From: an uncultured Flavobacteriales bacterium | Lineage (GTDB): Bacteria > Bacteroidota > Bacteroidia > Flavobacteriales_D > Sanyastnellaceae | Assembly: GCA_905478325.1 (NCBI GenBank) | Contig: CAJQIB010000037.1 | Coordinates: 1 to 35,833, forward strand | DNA length: 35,833 nt | Reading direction: 5' to 3' | Shown here: one piece after another, positions 1 to 8,706 of the stretch | How the letters are laid out: every line of letters starts with the position of its first letter | Numbering within the stretch: the first letter of the stretch is position 1 | Notes under the pieces: model-generated | What the model saw: the letters and a program-made list of their open reading frames with translations, nothing else | Told to the model about the DNA's origin: nothing | The model's database searches: none | Translations under genes and position numbers: made by a program

Positions 1-2
1 AC

Positions 3-113
3 GTTCCCATCGCTGGGGGCATCTACATCATCCACGTCGACGTTCCTGGTATCGGAAGTCGAACCCTCAAGTGGTTCGGAATCATGCGGCCGACTGACTT
101 GGATAATTTCTGA
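3..113 (+). CDS. C-terminal end of a probable secreted or surface protein (partial)
   Basis: An open frame enters from the left edge and stops with TGA at 111-113, giving the last 36 residues of a longer protein. The tail reads as a compact beta-rich end: VPIAGGIYIIHV, then a Gly-containing turn, then KWFGIMRPTDLDNF. From memory, this kind of ending (IASG-type strand, IHV, KWFG, RP-DL-F) recurs at the C termini of large secreted proteins in Flavobacteriales and resembles a type IX secretion sorting tail, though it is not the commonest type A pattern. That role is an inference from a short fragment. The reading frame is supported by the clean stop just before the cupin gene and by plausible composition. 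Confidence 0.6.
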   Translation, partial: VPIAGGIYIIHVDVPGIGSRTLKWFGIMRPTDLDNF

Positions 114-131
114 TTTGACCTTGAAATTGCC

Positions 132-431
132 ATGATTCGGAACCCGTTATCCCATCGTATTACCTCGTTTGGTTTCATGGAGTTGTTGGCTGAACAAGAC
201 GGTAAACCGCTTGTTGAGTTCTTGCATTTTGACGGGAATGGACGGACCCACCTTCATGATGAGTGGGAGCATTGTCGTGTGGTCAAAGGTGGCGGTATTA
301 TTCAGGTAGGACAGGATCGAATTGAGGTTGAAAAGGACAGTGTCTGTAGCATTCCTCCCAACACGGAACATTGGATGGAACCGGACGGAGTGATGGAGGT
401 ACTCTTGACTTATCTGCCAAAGGACGTTTGA
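132..431 (+). CDS. Small single-domain cupin protein
   Basis: The 99-residue product is about the length of one cupin barrel. It shows the first cupin motif with metal ligands H40, H42 and E46 followed by G53 at the canonical spacing, and the second motif around P75-P76 with H80 as the fourth likely ligand. It therefore probably binds one divalent metal in the cytoplasm. The substrate cannot be predicted, because stand-alone cupins of this size range from isomerases to sensors. The ATG at 132 is 18 nt behind the stop of the preceding gene, and no Shine-Dalgarno is visible. The efflux operon follows 73 nt downstream on the same strand; whether they are co-transcribed is unclear. Confidence 0.8.
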   Translation: MIRNPLSHRITSFGFMELLAEQDGKPLVEFLHFDGNGRTHLHDEWEHCRVVKGGGIIQVGQDRIEVEKDSVCSIPPNTEHWMEPDGVMEVLLTYLPKDV

Positions 432-504
432 ATCTTTTGGCGGGAGAGGAGTTCGTTCCGGGAGTTCTTGAGCGAAATTTGGTCTCATATATTTTCAGCT
501 TCCT

Positions 505-1647
505 ATGCATCCATTTCTGAAGAGCGCTTTGCGCTTTGCGTTAGGCGCCGCCATACTCGTTGTGGGCGTGGTCATCATGAAAGGGCTCATTTCTCTCAAG
601 GAGGAATTGCCTGTATCCGACCGTCCTACTCCGGCTCGAGCTGTGCGTGTTGTGCCTGTCGCAATTGCCTCCCATGTGCCGCTTATCCCAATAGAGGGCC
701 GTGTCGAAGCACGCTATCGCACAGAGATTTTGGCGGAAGTGACCGGAACATTGAAATTGGGAGGGAAGGAATTTCGCGAGGGGACCGCGTTCCAACAAGG
801 AGAAACGATGATGCAGTTGGATGATCGGGAAGCCCGATTGAATTTGATTTCACAGCGCAGTCAGTTTTTGCAGCTACTGTCCAATCAATTGGCTGACTTG
901 CATGCAGATTTCCCGGAAAGCGGTAAGGCTTGGTCTGCCTTTTCCGATTCGATGGATGTGGAAAAAACGTTGCCGATCCTACCCGCTTCCAGTTCAAATC
1001 GTGAGCGCTTGTTTGTTGCGAATCGAGGAATATTGAGCAGTTATCATGCCATTCGGTCTGCAGAAGAACGGCTGTCCAAGTATACCATTTTGGCTCCTTT
1101 TGATGGGATTGTTGCGGCTACGACGGTACAACCGGGAGGGCTCGTTCGCGCCGGACAGTTTGCCGGTTCTCTGATTGGACAAAATGATTTCGAAGTCAAA
1201 ACGGCCCTGCATGCGCGCTATCTGTCGACGGTGCAACGCGGTGATACGGTCTTGTTTCAGGATGAAAATGGTCAAACCATCGGGGTAGCGAAAGTTCACC
1301 GGATTTCAGGCATGGTGGATCCATCGACGCAAACAGCTACGGTCTTTTGTCGCTCCCTTTCAACCCAGGCAACCCGCTCCCAACTGCGCGACGGCCAATT
1401 TGTGTCAGGAGTCATTCAAAGCGAAGCGATCGAGGATGTTGTGGTCGTTCCCAACGCTTGGATCCAAACCGGACAAAGCATCTTTGTCGTTCAAGATGAA
1501 CGGCTAGTGGCCAAGTCCGTTGATGTTGTATTCAGTTCGCGCAGCGAGTCGATGATTCAAGGATTGGAAGGGTCGGATTGGCTTTTAGGTGAGGTGCTGA
1601 CGACTGCTTTTGAGGGCATGCCTGTTGCACCACAAACTGGCGAATGA
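505..1647 (+). CDS. RND efflux periplasmic adaptor (membrane fusion protein, HlyD/AcrA-like)
   Basis: The 380-residue protein begins with a hydrophobic N-terminal anchor (roughly residues 8-32), so it sits in the periplasm attached to the inner membrane. A barrel-sandwich half motif (VEARYRTEILAEVTGTL, then EGTAFQQGE) lies around residues 70-105. A short helical hairpin follows, and the second half motif (APFDGIVAATTVQPGGLVRAGQ) is at about 198-220. This is the adaptor arrangement that bridges an inner-membrane RND pump and a TolC channel. The stop overlaps the start of the permease gene by 4 bp (ATGA at 1644-1647), so the genes are translationally coupled. The hairpin looks short for the family, which is common among Bacteroidota adaptors. 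Confidence 0.9.
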   Translation: MHPFLKSALRFALGAAILVVGVVIMKGLISLKEELPVSDRPTPARAVRVVPVAIASHVPLIPIEGRVEARYRTEILAEVTGTLKLGGKEFREGTAFQQGETMMQLDDREARLNLISQRSQFLQLLSNQLADLHADFPESGKAWSAFSDSMDVEKTLPILPASSSNRERLFVANRGILSSYHAIRSAEERLSKYTILAPFDGIVAATTVQPGGLVRAGQFAGSLIGQNDFEVKTALHARYLSTVQRGDTVLFQDENGQTIGVAKVHRISGMVDPSTQTATVFCRSLSTQATRSQLRDGQFVSGVIQSEAIEDVVVVPNAWIQTGQSIFVVQDERLVAKSVDVVFSSRSESMIQGLEGSDWLLGEVLTTAFEGMPVAPQTGE

Positions 1648-4600
1648 TGCGCGGATTGATCCAATACTTCGTCCGTTACAACTTGACCGGCGATCTCCTC
1701 ATGATTGCCATTTTGGCCGGAGGATTCATCGGTCTGACCAATACGCGTTCCAACTTCTTTCCGGAAACCGATTCAAAAACCATTCAGGTTCAAGTGGTCT
1801 ATCCGGGCGCATCACCTGAGGAGGTTGAAGAAGGCATCATTGCCAAAATTGAGGAGAATTTGAAGGGCATTGCGGGCATTGACCAGGTCAAATCGGTCTG
1901 CAATGAGAATGCCGGCAACATCACGATTGCCGTCATTTCAGAAGACCGAACAGATGAAGTTCTCCAGAATGTCAAAAATGCTGTAGACCGCATTCCGAGT
2001 TTCCCTGTGGGCATGGAGCCCCCCATTGTATTTAAGCAAGATGCTGTCGGCGTTGCGATTTCTTTCGCAGTGGTCGGTGTCGATGACTTGAAGGTATTGA
2101 AGGAAGAGGCGCGTCGTATTGAACGGGAGTTGCGCAATGTGGAGGGCATTTCCCGAGTTCAGTTGAGTGGCTTTCCGAATGAAGAAATTGAGATTCGCTT
2201 GCGGCAGGACCGCCTGAGCGAGATGAATCTTTCCATTCAGGAAGTAGCCGCTGCTGTCCGAAATTCCAATTTGGAAACCACAGGAGGTCGCCTCAAACTC
2301 AGAGACGAGGAGATGATCATTCGAGGTCGATACCGGACGTACGAGGCTCAAGGTCTTGAGGATATTGTGATTCGGGCGGACCGGGATGGTCGTGTGGTGA
2401 GGCTCAGTGATGTGGCGGTCATCGAAGACCGTTGGGCGGAAAACGATCCGTCTCGTAACTGGTTCAATGGGGAACCCGCGGCTGTGATCACCGTCAACAA
2501 CCTCAATTCCGAATCGATTTTGGACATCGCTGAAGATGTGCGAACGTACATCGCGGCATACAATCGCCGAGGCGATGCAACCCGTTTGGAGGTCATCCGG
2601 GATTCGAGTACGGTATTGAATCAACGGATTGATCTGTTGGTCAACAACGGGGTCATTGGCTTCTTTTTAGTCCTCTTGTTCTTGGCGTTGTTCCTCAATG
2701 TCCGGGTCGCCTTTTGGGTGGCGTTGGCCATTCCAGTTTCCTTCATGGGCATGTTCTTGGTCGCTGCTCATTTGGGAGTGACCATCAATGTAATTTCCTT
2801 GTTTGGAATGATCTTGGTGATTGGAATCCTTGTGGATGACGGCATCGTCATTGCCGAAAATATCTACCAGCATTATGAACGCGGCGCCAGCCGATTGGAT
2901 GCGACCATCAACGGTACGTTGGAAGTGTTGCCCGCAGTATTCGCTGCGATCATTACAACCATTGTGGCCTTTTCATCCTTCTTTTTTATCGAAGGTCAAC
3001 TCGGGGATTTCTTTCGGGATATGGCGAAGGTCATTATCCTGACTTTGGTGTTTTCATTGGTCGAAGGCGCCTTGATTTTACCGGCACACATTGGCCACTC
3101 CAAAGCGTTGCGGCGGGACTTTAAGCCCAATCGATTGGAGCGCTTCATGCGGGATTTGATGAATGGATTGCGCGATCGGTTTTACGCGCCGATTCTGCGA
3201 TTTGCATTGCGCCAACCGTGGGTCATGTTCTGCATCATTTTTGCTGTGTTTTTGATATCCGTTCCAGGCTTGATCGGTTCCGGTCTGGTGAAGACCACGT
3301 TCTTCCCCTTCATTGAAGGCGACAACTTGACCATCAATCTGACCATGCAGTCGGGCACGCGAGACCAGCTGACAAAGGCGCAATTGGATCACATTGAGAA
3401 GGTCGTTTGGGATGTCAACGAGGAGCTTTCTGAACAGCGGGATGACTCCTTGCAAATGGTGGTGGCTGTGGACAAACGAATAGGACCATCCATGCACAAT
3501 GGATTGATCAATGTGCAGTTGTTGGACGGTGAACGGCGCAACATGAAGAGCACCGATGTGTCATCGATGATTCGAGAGCGTGTAGGGCCCATTGTCGGGG
3601 CGGAGAATCTGAGCTTTGCTGCCTTCTCGCCTTTTGGCCGGCCGGTTTCGGTTTCTTTGTTGGGCAACAATATTGACGAATTGATCGCAGCCACGGTCGA
3701 ACTCAAAGAGGCGATGCTACAACGCGAAGACCTCAAAGATGTCATCGACAACAACCAGAAAGGCATGCAAGAGGTAGAAGTCTTGCTCAAACCCATGGCG
3801 TATCAGCTCGGTTTTACCCGTCAAGAAATCATGTCCCAAGTGCGACAAGGGTTTTATGGTTCGGAGGTACAGCGTTTGCAGCGCGGACGGGATGAGGTGC
3901 GGGTGTGGGTCCGATTGGATGAAGAAGATCGGGCGTCACTGAACGATCTGCAGAATTTCCGAATTCGAGCGATCGATGGTTCAAGGATTCCTTTGAATGA
4001 GTTGGCAGACGTGGTCGTCGGTCGGGGCATCACCGCCATCAATCGCCTCTACGGTCAACGGGAAGTCCAAGTCTCTGCTGATTTGGCGGGACCTTGGGTG
4101 AGCGCAACGGATGCCAATACCGCCATCAAAGAAGATGTGCTTCCACCGATCCTGGCGCGTTATCCTTCGGTAACGCCGAGTTACGAAGGACAAAATCGGG
4201 AAGTGGCCAAATCGCAGTCGAGCATAGGCGCTGTGATGCCGTTGATCTTCGCCCTGATGTTGTTCATCATCATTCTGGCCTTTCGCTCACCTTTGCAAGG
4301 TTTGGCGGTATTTGGTTTGATTCCCTTTGGCTTCGTTGGAGTCAGTTTGGGACACTGGATTTTGGGCGCTCAAATCAGCTTGTTTTCCATCTTGGGCATG
4401 ATTGCACTCATTGGAATTCTCGTAAACGACGCCTTGGTCTTCGTGGCTTCGTACAATGTAAACCTCAAGAAAGGCTTACTGGTCAAAGAGGCCATCTGGG
4501 AGGCTGGAATGAGCCGATTCCGCCCCATCATCCTGACGTCTGTGACGACTGTAGCTGGCTTGGCCCCATTGATGTTGAACAAGAGTTTTCAAGCGCAATT

Positions 4601-4808
4601 TTTAATTCCCATGGCCATTTCCGTGGCCTTTGGATTGCTCTTCATTACGGTGATTATTCTGGTACTTCTCCCCATCTACTTGCAATGGATCAACCCGTTC
4701 CACCGCACGTGGGTGTGGGTGAAAAAAGGCAATTGGCCGGGAATCGAGGCGGCTGAACCTGCCATTCGAGAGGAACTTGCTATGGACACTGAAACACTGA
4801 AATCATGA
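1644..4808 (+). CDS. RND efflux permease (AcrB-type inner-membrane transporter)
   Basis: The product has 1054 residues, the usual size for AcrB-family pumps. It shows an N-terminal transmembrane helix with the FFPETDSKTIQV-like entry into the porter domain, two large periplasmic loops, and internally repeated bundles of hydrophobic helices. The fourth helix carries the acidic pair D398-D399 (GILVDDGIVIAEN), matching the AcrB proton-relay aspartates. The region matching AcrB helix 10, where AcrB has Lys940, instead reads LVNDALVFV (N928-D929) with no lysine nearby, a trait of a separate RND branch. It probably exports drugs or other amphiphiles by proton antiport; the substrate is not predictable. 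It overlaps both neighbours by 4 bp in an adaptor-pump-channel operon. Confidence 0.93.
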   Translation: MMRGLIQYFVRYNLTGDLLMIAILAGGFIGLTNTRSNFFPETDSKTIQVQVVYPGASPEEVEEGIIAKIEENLKGIAGIDQVKSVCNENAGNITIAVISEDRTDEVLQNVKNAVDRIPSFPVGMEPPIVFKQDAVGVAISFAVVGVDDLKVLKEEARRIERELRNVEGISRVQLSGFPNEEIEIRLRQDRLSEMNLSIQEVAAAVRNSNLETTGGRLKLRDEEMIIRGRYRTYEAQGLEDIVIRADRDGRVVRLSDVAVIEDRWAENDPSRNWFNGEPAAVITVNNLNSESILDIAEDVRTYIAAYNRRGDATRLEVIRDSSTVLNQRIDLLVNNGVIGFFLVLLFLALFLNVRVAFWVALAIPVSFMGMFLVAAHLGVTINVISLFGMILVIGILVDDGIVIAENIYQHYERGASRLDATINGTLEVLPAVFAAIITTIVAFSSFFFIEGQLGDFFRDMAKVIILTLVFSLVEGALILPAHIGHSKALRRDFKPNRLERFMRDLMNGLRDRFYAPILRFALRQPWVMFCIIFAVFLISVPGLIGSGLVKTTFFPFIEGDNLTINLTMQSGTRDQLTKAQLDHIEKVVWDVNEELSEQRDDSLQMVVAVDKRIGPSMHNGLINVQLLDGERRNMKSTDVSSMIRERVGPIVGAENLSFAAFSPFGRPVSVSLLGNNIDELIAATVELKEAMLQREDLKDVIDNNQKGMQEVEVLLKPMAYQLGFTRQEIMSQVRQGFYGSEVQRLQRGRDEVRVWVRLDEEDRASLNDLQNFRIRAIDGSRIPLNELADVVVGRGITAINRLYGQREVQVSADLAGPWVSATDANTAIKEDVLPPILARYPSVTPSYEGQNREVAKSQSSIGAVMPLIFALMLFIIILAFRSPLQGLAVFGLIPFGFVGVSLGHWILGAQISLFSILGMIALIGILVNDALVFVASYNVNLKKGLLVKEAIWEAGMSRFRPIILTSVTTVAGLAPLMLNKSFQAQFLIPMAISVAFGLLFITVIILVLLPIYLQWINPFHRTWVWVKKGNWPGIEAAEPAIREELAMDTETLKS

Positions 4809-6145
4809 ATTGGAGCGTGCTACAAATTGCAGTCATTGGACTGCTCGTGACACACGGCTTGACGTTCTCGGTGTTTTCTCAGTCAACGGTTCAGGACTTA
4901 AGTAAAGAAGAAGCCTTGGTGCTCGCATTGAATCAAAACTTCGGTATCCAATTGGCTCAAAAGAAGGCGCAGACCGCTGGTGTGAATACCGGTTGGGGAG
5001 CTGCTGGGGCCTTGCCCCAGATTGGCGTGACAGCGACGGCATCGAACGTGGTGAGCGATCAACGTGAAAACCCCACATCTTTCATTCAAGAAAGGCTCGA
5101 GTCGGAATCTTTAAACGCAACGGCGCAATTCAATTGGACCATTTTTGATGGAATGCGCATGTTTGCGAACAAACAGGCGCTTGACGTCATGGCGGAGCAA
5201 GCGGAGGGCCAGCTCTATCTCGTGATTGAGCAGACTGTTGTTGCGGTGCTTGGCGCATACGATGAGATGCTCATTCAAGAGGCAATGGAAGCGGTACTGC
5301 GCAATTCCTTGGCCGTTTCGGCGGAACGCTTGATTCGATTGGAAACAGCACAGGAGTTTGGAGGTGCGCGCGCTTTTGATCGGTTGCAGATTCAAAACGC
5401 AGTTTTTGCAGATAGCTTGGCCTTGATTCAACAGGGCCTGGCAAGGGAAACCGCGTTACAAAATTTCAATCGACTAGTGGGAGTTTCGGAATCAAAGCGA
5501 TGGAAGTTGACGTCTGAATTGGATGAACCCAAGGCACATGATTCATGGGAGACGCTGAAATCAGCCGTTTTAAACGATGCGACGGCGATCCGCAATGCCT
5601 TGCTGTCTCGTGAATTGGCACGGGTGGGATTGGAACAAGCTGAAGGGGGACTGTATCCAACGCTGCAGGTATCATCGAGTTTTGGTGATCAACGCAGCAC
5701 GTTTGCTGCAGGTGATTTGTCAGGTGAAGGGAGGAGTCTCAATCTCGCGGCCAACCTGACGCTTAACTTCAATGTATTCAATGGAGGAGCGACGCGACGC
5801 GCCATCCAACAGGCCAAAATTGAAATAGAAGTGGCAGCGTTGGACTTCGCGGATCAACAGAGCCAAATGGTGGTTTTTGCGCGAACTGCGGTAGACCGGA
5901 TGAATGCGCAGGAATCGATCTATGGATTGGCTGTTCGTATGGCAGACAATGCACGGTCATTGCTCAATATGGGGGCGGATCGGTTCGAATTTGGAGCGAT
6001 CAATTCATTGGATTTTCGAGAATTGCAGTTGGGCGTGCAACGCGCAGAAATGGAGGTGCTCCGTACCCAGCAGGAATGGGGCTCAGCTCACTTGGATCTC
6101 AATCGATTGCAAGGGTTTTGGAGCGGAGGGGTAGATACGGAATGA
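4805..6145 (+). CDS. TolC-family outer membrane efflux channel
   Basis: The 446-residue protein starts with a signal peptide (hydrophobic to about residue 22, then FSQS). Two tandem outer-membrane-efflux-protein repeats follow. The first contains LSKEEALVLALNQNFGIQLA, and both contain long coiled-coil helices and short strands such as FNWTIFDG and LNFNVFNGG that build the barrel. This is the outer membrane exit duct of the RND system. The start ATG overlaps the permease stop by 4 bp (4805-4808), making it the last gene of the three-gene operon. The length is typical for Bacteroidota TolC homologues. Confidence 0.92.
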   Translation: MNWSVLQIAVIGLLVTHGLTFSVFSQSTVQDLSKEEALVLALNQNFGIQLAQKKAQTAGVNTGWGAAGALPQIGVTATASNVVSDQRENPTSFIQERLESESLNATAQFNWTIFDGMRMFANKQALDVMAEQAEGQLYLVIEQTVVAVLGAYDEMLIQEAMEAVLRNSLAVSAERLIRLETAQEFGGARAFDRLQIQNAVFADSLALIQQGLARETALQNFNRLVGVSESKRWKLTSELDEPKAHDSWETLKSAVLNDATAIRNALLSRELARVGLEQAEGGLYPTLQVSSSFGDQRSTFAAGDLSGEGRSLNLAANLTLNFNVFNGGATRRAIQQAKIEIEVAALDFADQQSQMVVFARTAVDRMNAQESIYGLAVRMADNARSLLNMGADRFEFGAINSLDFRELQLGVQRAEMEVLRTQQEWGSAHLDLNRLQGFWSGGVDTE

Positions 6146-6194
6146 TTGACAAGGATGGCGTCAGCCAAACGAATGAAAATGACTGTTACGTGAT

Positions 6195-6226
6195 TTTGGC
6201 GGTGGTACTGAATTCGTCTATTTTCA
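6195..6226 (+). promoter_or_regulatory. Candidate Bacteroidota promoter for the GT4 gene
   Basis: TTTG at 6195-6198 is followed after 20 bp by TATTTTCA at 6219-6226, close to the TTTG/TAnnTTTG pattern, and the ATG lies 10 nt further on at 6237. The -7 box is imperfect, so this is a moderate prediction. It lies in the 91-bp gap after the efflux operon, where nothing else is evident. Confidence 0.4.
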
Positions 6227-6236
6227 CGATGAATCG

Positions 6237-7559
6237 ATGACCCAAGTTGACACCCCTACTTCAGTGAAGCTCCTGCTGATCACCTACTATTGGCCCCCTT
6301 CTGGTGGCATGGCTGTGCAGCGTTGGCTAAAGATGTCGGGTCACTTGGCCGATATGGGAGTGGAGGTGTACGTCTTGACACTGGATCCTAAGTCGGCTCA
6401 CTACCCAACGATCGATTCTTCCCTCGAATTCGCAGTGAATCCGAAAGTGCAGGTCAGTCACGTTCGTGCCTTCAACCCATTTGTGTTGGCCAAGCAGCTC
6501 CTAGGAAGTAAGGTTCCACAAACGGGTTTTTCTTCTGAAGCGCATTCAAGTCTCTGGTTAAAGGCTGTCACATTCATTCGAAGTCATCTGTTCATTCCAG
6601 ATCCAAGGAAGACGTGGAATCGAAATGCGGTCAATGCCGCTAAGAAAATAATCGATGAGCAGGGGATTGAAATTGTCGTGACTACGAGTCCACCTCAAAG
6701 TGTCCATTTGATTGGTCTTGCCTTGCAAAAGGTCCGTTCGATTCGCTGGATTGCGGACTTTAGAGATCCATGGACGGATATTTTTTATTACAAGAAGCTG
6801 CAGCATAGTGTATTGAGCCGGTTTTTGGACAAGCGGATGGAACTGGCGGTACTGCGTTCGGCGAATGCTGTCGTTGCAGTGACTCCCGGCTTTAAGAAGC
6901 TCCTGTCAGAAAAGGTGTTGCCAGCGGAACGCGATAAATTTACCGTCGTTACAAATGGGTATGATGGAGATGAGGTCGAGCAGCGACACGCGGAGAAGGG
7001 GGTGGTATTTCGTTTCATGTACAGCGGGACGCTGATTGAATCCTACCACATCGAGGCCTTTTTTGAATCGATTCGTAGATTGAGTGATGACTTCCCGTCT
7101 ATAGAAATCCAAATTGCTGGCGCAATTTCGAACCCTTATCAACAGCAGTTGGAGCAACGATATCCTTTTATCATTTTTGAAGGGATGATGGCCCACGAAG
7201 CGGTTTTGGCTGCGCAGAAAACGGCGAATGCATTGCTGCTAGTTGGTCCGGACGGGACGGAGTACAATGGAGTCGTTCCCGGAAAGCTCTATGAATATTT
7301 ACGCACAGGAGTGCCTATCGTGTATATCGGGGCAGAAGACTCGGATGTTGCCCAAATCCTTCAGACTTGTTTTGCAGGAGAGACGTTTGAACGCGTGGGT
7401 CAAGAAGCCGAGATGGATGCCTTCAACGTATCCTTATTGAAGCGCTACACTGAGGGCGCCAAGGAATCTTCCCACAATTGGACGGAGGTTCGTAAATTTA
7501 AAAGACGATACGTCGCTGAGGAATTTCTTCGCGTGATGGAATCGCTATTAAAACGCTGA
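6237..7559 (+). CDS. Glycosyltransferase, GT4-like
   Basis: The 440-residue cytoplasmic protein has a GT-B architecture. The N-terminal Rossmann domain opens with LLLITYYWPPSGGMAVQRW, a donor/acceptor loop typical of family 4-like enzymes. A central IADFRDPWTD segment and a VTNGYDGDEV linker follow. The C-terminal domain contains FRFMYSGTLIESYHIEAF and the nucleotide-sugar site region around VVPGKLYEYLRTGVPIVYIG, where the acidic residue of the EX7E-like motif would lie. It probably transfers a sugar during surface polysaccharide synthesis; the exact sugar is unknown. It converges on gmd with only 16 bp between stops. The ATG at 6237 overlaps an out-of-frame ATG at 6228. Confidence 0.85.
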   Translation: MTQVDTPTSVKLLLITYYWPPSGGMAVQRWLKMSGHLADMGVEVYVLTLDPKSAHYPTIDSSLEFAVNPKVQVSHVRAFNPFVLAKQLLGSKVPQTGFSSEAHSSLWLKAVTFIRSHLFIPDPRKTWNRNAVNAAKKIIDEQGIEIVVTTSPPQSVHLIGLALQKVRSIRWIADFRDPWTDIFYYKKLQHSVLSRFLDKRMELAVLRSANAVVAVTPGFKKLLSEKVLPAERDKFTVVTNGYDGDEVEQRHAEKGVVFRFMYSGTLIESYHIEAFFESIRRLSDDFPSIEIQIAGAISNPYQQQLEQRYPFIIFEGMMAHEAVLAAQKTANALLLVGPDGTEYNGVVPGKLYEYLRTGVPIVYIGAEDSDVAQILQTCFAGETFERVGQEAEMDAFNVSLLKRYTEGAKESSHNWTEVRKFKRRYVAEEFLRVMESLLKR

Positions 7560-7575
7560 GTCCACTCCAACGGGT

Positions 7576-8661
7576 TCACTCGTACTGATTGAGCACATCG
7601 TGCCCCCCGTCCTTCAAGTATTTGTTGCGCTGAAAAAGAGCAACATCGGATTCAACCATTTCCTTGCACAATTCTTCCAGGGTATAGGTCGCTTCCCACC
7701 CCAAGACGCGTTTGGCCTTTAATGCATCACCTACGAGTAGATCCACTTCCGCAGGACGGAAATAGCGCGGATCCACTTGAACCAAGATGTCTCCCGTTTC
7801 CTTGCAAATTCCTTGTTCGTCGACACCTTCACCTTTCCACTCTAGCGTCTTCCCAACATGAGCAAATGCCATGTTCACAAAGTCGCGAATCGGCACAGTA
7901 CGGCCGGTAGCCAAAACATAATCATCGGGCGTGTCCTGCTGCAGCATCCGCCACATGCCCTCCACATAATCTTTGGCGTGCCCCCAATCGCGTTTTGCAT
8001 CCAAATTCCCCAAATACAAGCGGTCCAATAAGCCCAAGTGAATTTGAGCCACGGCACGGGTGATTTTCCGGGTCACAAACGTCTCTCCGCGCAATGGGCT
8101 TTCGTGGTTGAATAAAATGCCATTGGAGGCATGCATACCGTATGATTCCCGGTAGTTTTTGACAATCCAAAACCCGTACAATTTGGCGACGCCATAAGGG
8201 CTTCTCGGATAGAAGGGAGTGGTTTCGCTTTGGGGCGTTTCCTGCACCAATCCATACAATTCAGAGGTGGAGGCTTGGTAGAATCGACACGTTTTCTCCA
8301 TGCCCAGGATGCGCATGGCTTCTAGGATACGGAGCGTGCCAATGCCGTCTGCGTTGGCCGTGTATTCCGGTGTGTCAAAGCTCACGGCTACGTGACTCAT
8401 CGCCGCGAGGTTGTAGATCTCGTCGGGTTTCACTTCTTGGATGATTCGGATCAGATTGGTTGAGTCTGTCAAATCTCCATAATGCAGCTTCAAACGAATA
8501 CCCGTGTCATGCGGGTCTTGATACAAATGGTCAATGCGGTCCGTGTTCAACAGGGAAGCCCGGCGTTTTACACCATGCACCTCATAGCCCTTCTCCAAGA
8601 GTAATTCTGTCAAATAAGCGCCGTCTTGCCCTGTAATCCCCGTGATCAATGCCTTTTTCAT
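7576..8661 (-). CDS. gmd: GDP-mannose 4,6-dehydratase
   Basis: The 361-residue product is a full-length extended short-chain dehydrogenase. The NADP-binding glycine motif is [10 protein letters not shown] (residues 8-17). Catalytic residues are visible as T132, E134, Y156 and K160 (STSELYG and YGVAK). It also has the GDP-mannose enzyme signatures [15 protein letters not shown] and [16 protein letters not shown]. It converts GDP-mannose to GDP-4-keto-6-deoxy-mannose, the first step to GDP-L-fucose and other deoxyhexoses. The second enzyme, fcl, lies about 20 kb away on the same strand. The gene follows the ABC exporter by 45 bp but has its own promoter candidate. Confidence 0.97.
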   Translation of the reverse strand: MKKALITGITGQDGAYLTELLLEKGYEVHGVKRRASLLNTDRIDHLYQDPHDTGIRLKLHYGDLTDSTNLIRIIQEVKPDEIYNLAAMSHVAVSFDTPEYTANADGIGTLRILEAMRILGMEKTCRFYQASTSELYGLVQETPQSETTPFYPRSPYGVAKLYGFWIVKNYRESYGMHASNGILFNHESPLRGETFVTRKITRAVAQIHLGLLDRLYLGNLDAKRDWGHAKDYVEGMWRMLQQDTPDDYVLATGRTVPIRDFVNMAFAHVGKTLEWKGEGVDEQGICKETGDILVQVDPRYFRPAEVDLLVGDALKAKRVLGWEATYTLEELCKEMVESDVALFQRNKYLKDGGHDVLNQYE

Positions 8662-8679
8662 GGTACTCTTGTGTGAAGT

Positions 8680-8702
8680 GAAATATACGATTCCGCAAGA
8701 GC
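8680..8702 (-). promoter_or_regulatory. Candidate -7 box upstream of gmd
   Basis: On the minus strand TATATTTC (8687 down to 8680) matches TAnnTTTG at all but the last base and lies 18 nt before the gmd ATG. An upstream TTG in the right range suggests a weak Bacteroidota promoter in the 45-bp gap behind the ABC exporter gene. This would allow gmd to be transcribed on its own. Confidence 0.35.
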
Positions 8703-8706
8703 TTAT

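Noticed and set aside
1938-2624. 228-codon minus-strand frame inside the RND permease gene
   Set aside because: It lies wholly within conserved permease coding sequence and has no motif or promoter.
4094-4756. 220-codon plus-strand frame in another phase of the permease gene
   Set aside because: It is an out-of-phase reading of the conserved permease C-terminal half, rich in Arg, Gly, His and Trp in the way shadow frames are.
7560-7575. Possible terminator between the convergent GT4 and gmd genes
   Set aside because: The 16-bp gap and flanking coding ends show no stem with a U-tract.
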